This document shows, one piece after another, positions 32,716 to 36,404 of a stretch of DNA of 36,404 bases. The stretch's first letter is position 1, and every line of letters starts with the position of its first letter. The notes beneath the pieces were generated by a model. That model was not told where the DNA came from. It made no database searches and saw only the letters and a program-made list of their open reading frames with translations. The position numbers and the translations under genes were made by a program. This DNA comes from CAYSZB01 sp964435475 (GTDB lineage Bacteria; Chloroflexota; Anaerolineae; Anaerolineales; Anaerolineaceae). The stretch lies in assembly GCA_964435475.1 (NCBI GenBank), contig CAYSZB010000020.1:1-36404 (forward strand), in the 5' to 3' direction.

Positions 32716-32745
32716 TTGTATTCTGACACCCAATTAATGTAAAAT
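32716..32745 (+). promoter_or_regulatory. Promoter abutting the 32755 start codon
   Basis: TTGTAT (32716-32721) and TAAAAT (32740-32745) are 18 nt apart. The -10 ends 9 nt before the ATG, leaving about 2-4 nt of leader. Confidence 0.55.
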
Positions 32746-32754
32746 AAGGTATCC

Positions 32755-33408
32755 ATGCCTGAACAGATACTTTACCCGACATTTTCGACATTTTTTAATG
32801 GCCTTTCAGAAAGTGAACTGGCGGATCATCAGAGCCTGCAGGTCGGCAACTCCTGCACGTTTCACGCCATAACAACAGCTATCAAGTTACTGATCAATTT
32901 TTCACTTGATCCGCAGGAACTTTCTGATGAGATCGATCATTTATGGTGGCGCTTCCGCCCGATGCGGGTATTTCCTGGCTGGGCGGTCACTCCACACCAG
33001 CAGGTAAAGATCGTCAATTATGTCAGAGACAAGTATATGCTTCCCATCCAGGTCGAATCTTCCCATGCAAACCTCAACACGCTTTTTGATAACCTGATAA
33101 CCCCGCAAAAAGCCAGCATCATTACCTTGTTATGGGGTATCAATCGTGCCCCGGCAATTTACTATGGCACCTCGCCGCATAATTACAACGCTGGCTTTAT
33201 GCCGGCCGGTCATACGATGCTATTGGGGTCCTATGACCCTTTCCATACACTGCAGGATGGCACCCCCACCCCCTGGGGGATGGTTAACTCCTGGATAAAC
33301 CACGGAAATTATCTTTTTTGGCTCACCGATGAGGAATTTACCAGAGCCTGGCATTTCTTTTTACCATTTGTGGGTCCCAATCCCCTGGTTACTATTTCAA
33401 CTTTTTAA
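32755..33408 (+). CDS. Papain-like (C39-type fold) putative cysteine peptidase
   Basis: A 217-aa protein with no signal peptide or membrane helix. A possible catalytic set in papain order is visible: Gln29 and Cys34 in LQVGNSCTFHAITTAI, His153 in PAGHTMLLGSYD and Asn178 in WGMVNSWINHG. This recalls papain (QGxCGxCWAF, His, then NSW) and the bacterial peptidase_C39_2 fold. The conserved-looking WLTDEEFTRAWHFF tail also fits that fold. No substrate can be named. The ATG is supported by AAGG 6 nt away, although the promoter lies so close that the mRNA may be almost leaderless. It stands 49 nt after tatD. Family assignment rests on spacing and motif, not on a search. Confidence 0.65.
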   Translation: MPEQILYPTFSTFFNGLSESELADHQSLQVGNSCTFHAITTAIKLLINFSLDPQELSDEIDHLWWRFRPMRVFPGWAVTPHQQVKIVNYVRDKYMLPIQVESSHANLNTLFDNLITPQKASIITLLWGINRAPAIYYGTSPHNYNAGFMPAGHTMLLGSYDPFHTLQDGTPTPWGMVNSWINHGNYLFWLTDEEFTRAWHFFLPFVGPNPLVTISTF

Positions 33409-33451
33409 AAACAGCGCATATCACCGTTAATTCTAAAATCGGTCAGAATTC

Positions 33452-33479
33452 TTGATTCCAAAAATCTCAATGTTATAAT
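33452..33479 (+). promoter_or_regulatory. Promoter of the ABC transporter gene, leaderless geometry
   Basis: TTGATT (33452-33457) and a perfect TATAAT (33474-33479) are 16 nt apart. The -10 ends 9 nt before the ATG at 33489 and no Shine-Dalgarno is present, so transcription should begin within about 4 nt of the start codon. Confidence 0.7.
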
Positions 33480-33488
33480 CCTGCCGAT

Positions 33489-35228
33489 ATGAAACCTTCA
33501 AAATTATTGTTCAGTTTTGCCCGCCGTTACTCGGGATCGCTCATATTTGCCACCCTCAGTATGATCGCCCTCGTTGGCGCACAATTATTGGTACCCTGGC
33601 TGATCCGTGAACTGATCAATGCCCTCTCCGAACAGGCACTAAACCAGCAAACCCTTGACCTGATCACCAAGCTTACCATCATCGCCTTGCTTGTTTTCAT
33701 TGCCAAGGGTGTCATGCAGTTCATCCGCAGTTACGCCGCCCATGTGGCGGGCTGGGGCGTGGTGGCTGATGCCCGCAAGTTTGTTTATGATCACTTGCAG
33801 CGCCTGTCTTTGCGCTATTATGAAGACAAGCAGACCGGGCAGTTGATGTCCAGGGTGGTGAATGATACCGATCTTTTCGAAAAGATGATCTCCCACGCTG
33901 TGCCCGAGGTCTTCGTCAACACGATCACCCTGGTTGGCATCACAGCCGTCCTGGCAGGCATGAATTGGCGTCTGACGCTTCTCAGCATGATCCCCATTCC
34001 CCTGATCATTATCTCGCTGGTGCTCTATGCCAGGATCGTCAGGCCCGCTTTCAGATGGCGCCAGAAGGAGTTGGGCGAACTGAACGCCATCCTGAACGAC
34101 AACATCTCAGGGATTCGTGAGATCAAAGCCTACACCCGTGAAGATGATGAGATCAAGCGGGTCGGCAAAGGCATAGACAATTACCGGCGTTCCCAGATGA
34201 AGGCATTGAAACTGATGGCGATCTTTGAGCCCTTCATGGACTTCACCTCAGGCATTGGCAGGTTACTTGTCATATTCTTTGGCGGCAGATTGGCCTATCA
34301 AGGCCTGTTGTCGGTTGCCGACCTGGTTGCCTTTTATTTGTATCTTGACGTTTTCTATTCGCCTATACGCAATCTCGGGTCCGCCTGGGAACAGGTGCAG
34401 GAATCGATGGCTGGTTTTGAAAGGATCTCCGAACTTCTGGTCGAGGAACCCGACGTTAAGAATACTGCCACCCCCGTCTCACTGCTTTCTCACAATACAC
34501 CTGAAATATGTTTTAACAACGTCAGCTTCCATTACCAACAAGGTGAAGATGTATTACGAGATATCAACCTGACCATCCCTGCCGGGAAAGTTGTCGCCCT
34601 GGTCGGCCCAACCGGGGTTGGCAAATCGACTTTGGTCAGCTTGATCCCCCGGTTTTATGATGTCTCTTCAGGAAACATCACGTTTAACGGGATAGACCTT
34701 GGTGACCTGGATGTCAAGGAACTGCGCTCTCAGATCAGTATCGTCCTTCAGGAGGTCTTTCTTTTTCATGGGTCGGTAAAAGACAACATCCGCTTTGGAA
34801 ATTCGCATGCCAGCGATGCTGAAATAGTCCAGGCTGCCATGGTCGCCAATGCCCATGACTTCATTATGCAGCTTTCTGATGGATACGATACCCTCATCGG
34901 GGAAAGAGGCGTCAAGCTTTCAGGTGGTCAGCGTCAAAGGTTATCGATCGCCAGGGCGATCCTTAAAAATACACCTGTCCTGATTCTGGATGAGGCTACC
35001 TCTTCAGTTGACACGGAAACCGAGTTGCTTATCCAGGAAGCCCTGGAGCGATTGGTCGTCGGTAAAACAACCATCATGATCGCTCACCGCTTGTCGACTG
35101 TCAGAAACGCAGACAAGATCGTGGTAATGGAAGGTAACCGGATAACCGAGGTCGGGAAACATGATGAACTGATCGCGAAAGGCGGATTATATTATCGCCT
35201 TTACTCAATTCAACAACGCCTGAATTAA
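33489..35228 (+). CDS. ABC exporter half-transporter (MsbA/LmrA type)
   Basis: A 579-aa fused permease-ATPase. The first 320 residues hold about six membrane helices of the type I exporter fold with the EIKAYTRED coupling segment. The ATPase domain has Walker A GPTGVGKST (about 373-381), the Q-loop ISIVLQEVFLF, the signature LSGGQRQRLS, Walker B VLILDEATSSVD and the switch His in MIAHRLSTV. Only one subunit is encoded here, so a homodimer is likely; the cargo (lipid, drug or peptide) is not readable. No Shine-Dalgarno is visible; see the promoter entry. It is convergent with yigZ, 22 nt away. Confidence 0.95.
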   Translation: MKPSKLLFSFARRYSGSLIFATLSMIALVGAQLLVPWLIRELINALSEQALNQQTLDLITKLTIIALLVFIAKGVMQFIRSYAAHVAGWGVVADARKFVYDHLQRLSLRYYEDKQTGQLMSRVVNDTDLFEKMISHAVPEVFVNTITLVGITAVLAGMNWRLTLLSMIPIPLIIISLVLYARIVRPAFRWRQKELGELNAILNDNISGIREIKAYTREDDEIKRVGKGIDNYRRSQMKALKLMAIFEPFMDFTSGIGRLLVIFFGGRLAYQGLLSVADLVAFYLYLDVFYSPIRNLGSAWEQVQESMAGFERISELLVEEPDVKNTATPVSLLSHNTPEICFNNVSFHYQQGEDVLRDINLTIPAGKVVALVGPTGVGKSTLVSLIPRFYDVSSGNITFNGIDLGDLDVKELRSQISIVLQEVFLFHGSVKDNIRFGNSHASDAEIVQAAMVANAHDFIMQLSDGYDTLIGERGVKLSGGQRQRLSIARAILKNTPVLILDEATSSVDTETELLIQEALERLVVGKTTIMIAHRLSTVRNADKIVVMEGNRITEVGKHDELIAKGGLYYRLYSIQQRLN

Positions 35229-35250
35229 AACAAGCCCTCAAAGAAATTTT

Positions 35251-35892
35251 TTACTTTAGAGGCACGATCATATCCACATTTTGGGTTATCAGAACAGGTT
35301 TGACCGATGCATTGGTCAGCTTTTGCAGTGCTGGGTCAAAATAACCCCACTTGTCATCAGAAAATCGAACATCAATATTAATTTTCTCAGCAAAATTTTT
35401 CTGCAGAATTTCACCGTCAAAAGCAGCAATGAGGTCGTTGATACGGTCATACCAGGGGTAATCCATTGTCATTTGAATTGTTGTCATAGGGATCTTCTGG
35501 GCAAGGGGCAGGACATGCAGACCTTCCTGGGCTGCCAATGTGTATGCCTTGACCAGCCCACCGGTGCCCAACTTGGTGCCGCCAAAATAGCGTGTAACGA
35601 CCGCCACGATATCCCCAAGCCCACTTCCAGTCAAAACCGTCAGAAGGGGCCTGCCTGCTGTGCCTGGTGGTTCACCATCATCGTTGCTATGAGTGATCAC
35701 TCCCGGTGGAAAACCTATGATGAATGCAGAGACATGGTGAGTAGCATCAGGGTATCGGGATTTGATGCCTTTAATGTAAATCTTGGCTTGATCGACTGAT
35801 AGAGCTGGCGCCAGACTGGCAATAAAGCGCGAATTCAGAACCTTTATTTCAACTTCAACTTCATTTGCAGGTAATATATAAGGCCGATCCAT
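35251..35892 (-). CDS. yigZ: YigZ/IMPACT family protein
   Basis: A 213-aa cytoplasmic protein of the YigZ family. The N-terminal UPF0029/IMPACT domain has the family signature THSNDDGEPPGTAGRPLLTVL followed by VVTRYFGGTKLGTGGLVKAY, residues about 67-120. The C-terminal DUF1949-type domain follows (TTIQMTMDYPWYDRINDLI). The role is uncertain; in eukaryotes the domain links to translational stress control through GCN1. The ATG at 35892 lacks a strong Shine-Dalgarno. A bulged hairpin spans 35236-35262 at its 3' end, between the convergent genes. Confidence 0.95.
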   Translation of the reverse strand: MDRPYILPANEVEVEIKVLNSRFIASLAPALSVDQAKIYIKGIKSRYPDATHHVSAFIIGFPPGVITHSNDDGEPPGTAGRPLLTVLTGSGLGDIVAVVTRYFGGTKLGTGGLVKAYTLAAQEGLHVLPLAQKIPMTTIQMTMDYPWYDRINDLIAAFDGEILQKNFAEKINIDVRFSDDKWGYFDPALQKLTNASVKPVLITQNVDMIVPLK

Positions 35893-36109
35893 TTTGTGTG
35901 CCCAAGAATTTTTACTTTAGCAAAACCTTATCTATTTTCAAACTGACCTTGGATGAAGAAAAAATTTCTTAGTGTCAATTTGCCAACGACAATCAAGTAT
36001 TCCCTGATCTGATGGTAATCAAGATCTTGGTGTTGGAGTTATATCTCATAATCATTTTACTACAGCCCCATCAGATAGAATCCGGGATGGTAGGAAGGGA
36101 AGGAAGCTG

Positions 36110-36144
36110 CTAAATAAAAACGAGTCCCAGATTGGAACTCGTTT
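36110..36144 (-). terminator. Intrinsic terminator on the minus strand, left of the tandem repeats
   Basis: AAACGAGT (36118-36125) pairs with ACTCGTTT (36137-36144), with two further GG/CC pairs inside. On the minus strand the stem runs into TTTTTATTT. It would stop transcripts coming leftward out of the tRNA-tail repeats. The rest of 35893-36117 shows no gene or other clear element. Confidence 0.7.
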
Positions 36145-36240
36145 GTGCCCCCACAGGGGATTCGAATATCATACCTCGATGGTACCCATGGTATTTAAAT
36201 GCAAAACAGGCTTTTGTTTAAGCCTGTTTGTGCTTTTTTG
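36145..36240 (-). repeat. tRNA-tail tandem repeat, unit 1 (96 bp)
   Basis: The minus strand reads TTCGAAT, then CCCCTG and GGGGGCA, like the T-loop, T-stem 3' strand and acceptor 3' strand of a tRNA. No tRNA 5' half is present. The unit also carries a perfect 10-bp hairpin AAACAGGCTT/AAGCCTGTTT (36204-36213 with 36220-36229). This copy lacks the encoded CCA of units 2 and 3 and has one extra base in each arm of the T-stem-like pairing. Confidence 0.8.
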
Positions 36241-36334
36241 GTGCCCCCACAGGGATTCGAATATCATACCTCGATGGTACCCTGGTTTTTAAATGCAAAA
36301 CAGGCTTTTGTTTAAGCCTGTTTGTGCTTTTTTG
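36241..36334 (-). repeat. tRNA-tail tandem repeat, unit 2 (94 bp)
   Basis: Nearly identical to unit 1 and identical to unit 3 over the part visible. On the minus strand, CAGGG and CCCTG flank the TTCGAAT loop with about 18 extra nt inserted, which can form a TACC/GGTA mini-hairpin. The acceptor-like strand GGGGGCA is followed by CCA, whose last bases lie at the junction with unit 1. Confidence 0.8.
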
Positions 36335-36404
36335 GTGCCCCCACAGGGATTCGAATATCATACCTCGATGGTACCCTGGTTTTTAAATGCAAAACAGGCT
36401 TTTG
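36335..36404 (-). repeat. tRNA-tail tandem repeat, unit 3 (cut by window end)
   Basis: The first 70 nt of a third copy, identical to unit 2 as far as it goes and cut inside the hairpin. The true number of copies cannot be known from this window. Confidence 0.8.

Noticed and set aside
35236..35262. Bidirectional terminator between the ABC exporter and yigZ
   Set aside because: CCTCAAAG and CTTTAGAGG pair with a bulge, but the arm lies in the yigZ stop region and no T-tract follows; too weak to list as a terminator.
36145..36404. CRISPR array at the right end
   Set aside because: The whole 94-96-bp unit is repeated with no variable spacers, and no cas genes are present.
36145..36404. Complete tRNA genes in the repeats
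   Set aside because: Only the 3' tail is present. No GCCCCC-type 5' acceptor strand, D-arm or anticodon arm is seen on the minus strand, and the T-stem is interrupted by about 18 nt.

Overview
This 36.4-kb bacterial window is most likely from the Chloroflexota, class Anaerolineae. That placement is an inference from gene content: a GlyA-GcvT fusion, lipoprotein GH57 and GH13 amylases, a TGS-type nucleoside kinase, TrmI, an M29 aminopeptidase, AddAB-like recombination proteins, and moderate GC with Shine-Dalgarno and apparently leaderless starts side by side. It reads as ordinary chromosome with a small accessory patch (a MazF-type toxin-antitoxin pair) and a repetitive right end. A 100-N scaffold gap sits inside the addB-like gene, so this is a draft or metagenome assembly.

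Layout. 1-2709 (+): last codons of alaS, then mutS. 2743-5808 (-): tight operon fmt-glpK-histidine phosphatase. 5922-6738 (+): a small DUF4870-like membrane protein with its terminator, then a CGDC glutaredoxin. 6735-8813 (-): M29 aminopeptidase, ECF-type sigma factor and a one-helix membrane protein. 8903-13402 (+): a short overlapping ORF, a 1042-aa SHMT-aminomethyltransferase fusion and a class I aminotransferase, ending at a perfect 15-bp bidirectional terminator. 13461-19990 (-): GH13 lipoprotein, GH57 lipoprotein and TGS nucleoside kinase. 20081-20941 (+): ribosomal protein L25/CTC with a strong promoter, a structured leader and a terminator. 21212-27728 (+): addB-like and addA-like genes overlapping by ATGA. 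27802-28819 (+): a small unknown protein, then the toxin-antitoxin pair with palindromic operators. 29030-31856 (-): mnmA, a small membrane protein, trmI and a CoA-type Nudix hydrolase. 31908-35228 (+): tatD, a papain-like orphan and an ABC exporter. 35251-35892 (-): YigZ family. 36145-36404: three tandem copies of a 94-96-bp repeat that contains a tRNA 3'-end-like sequence.

How the genes fit together. The window is mostly housekeeping: translation and tRNA modification (alaS, fmt, trmI, mnmA, rplY), repair and recombination (mutS, addAB), one-carbon and glycine/serine metabolism (the fusion), glycerol use (glpK), and extracytoplasmic alpha-glucan breakdown (two lipoprotein amylases).

The most notable signal is the mRNA leader of the L25 gene. 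Just upstream of its Shine-Dalgarno it can fold into helix - GGUA/GAGAG internal loop - helix, the same core and topology as loop E of 5S rRNA, which is where L25/CTC binds. This suggests an autoregulatory 5S mimic. Other notable points are a 39-codon ORF missed by length cut-offs ahead of the fusion gene, several -10 boxes only 6-9 nt from start codons (leaderless mRNAs), a false scaffold gap betrayed by an exact 55-bp overlap, and the tRNA-tail tandem repeat.
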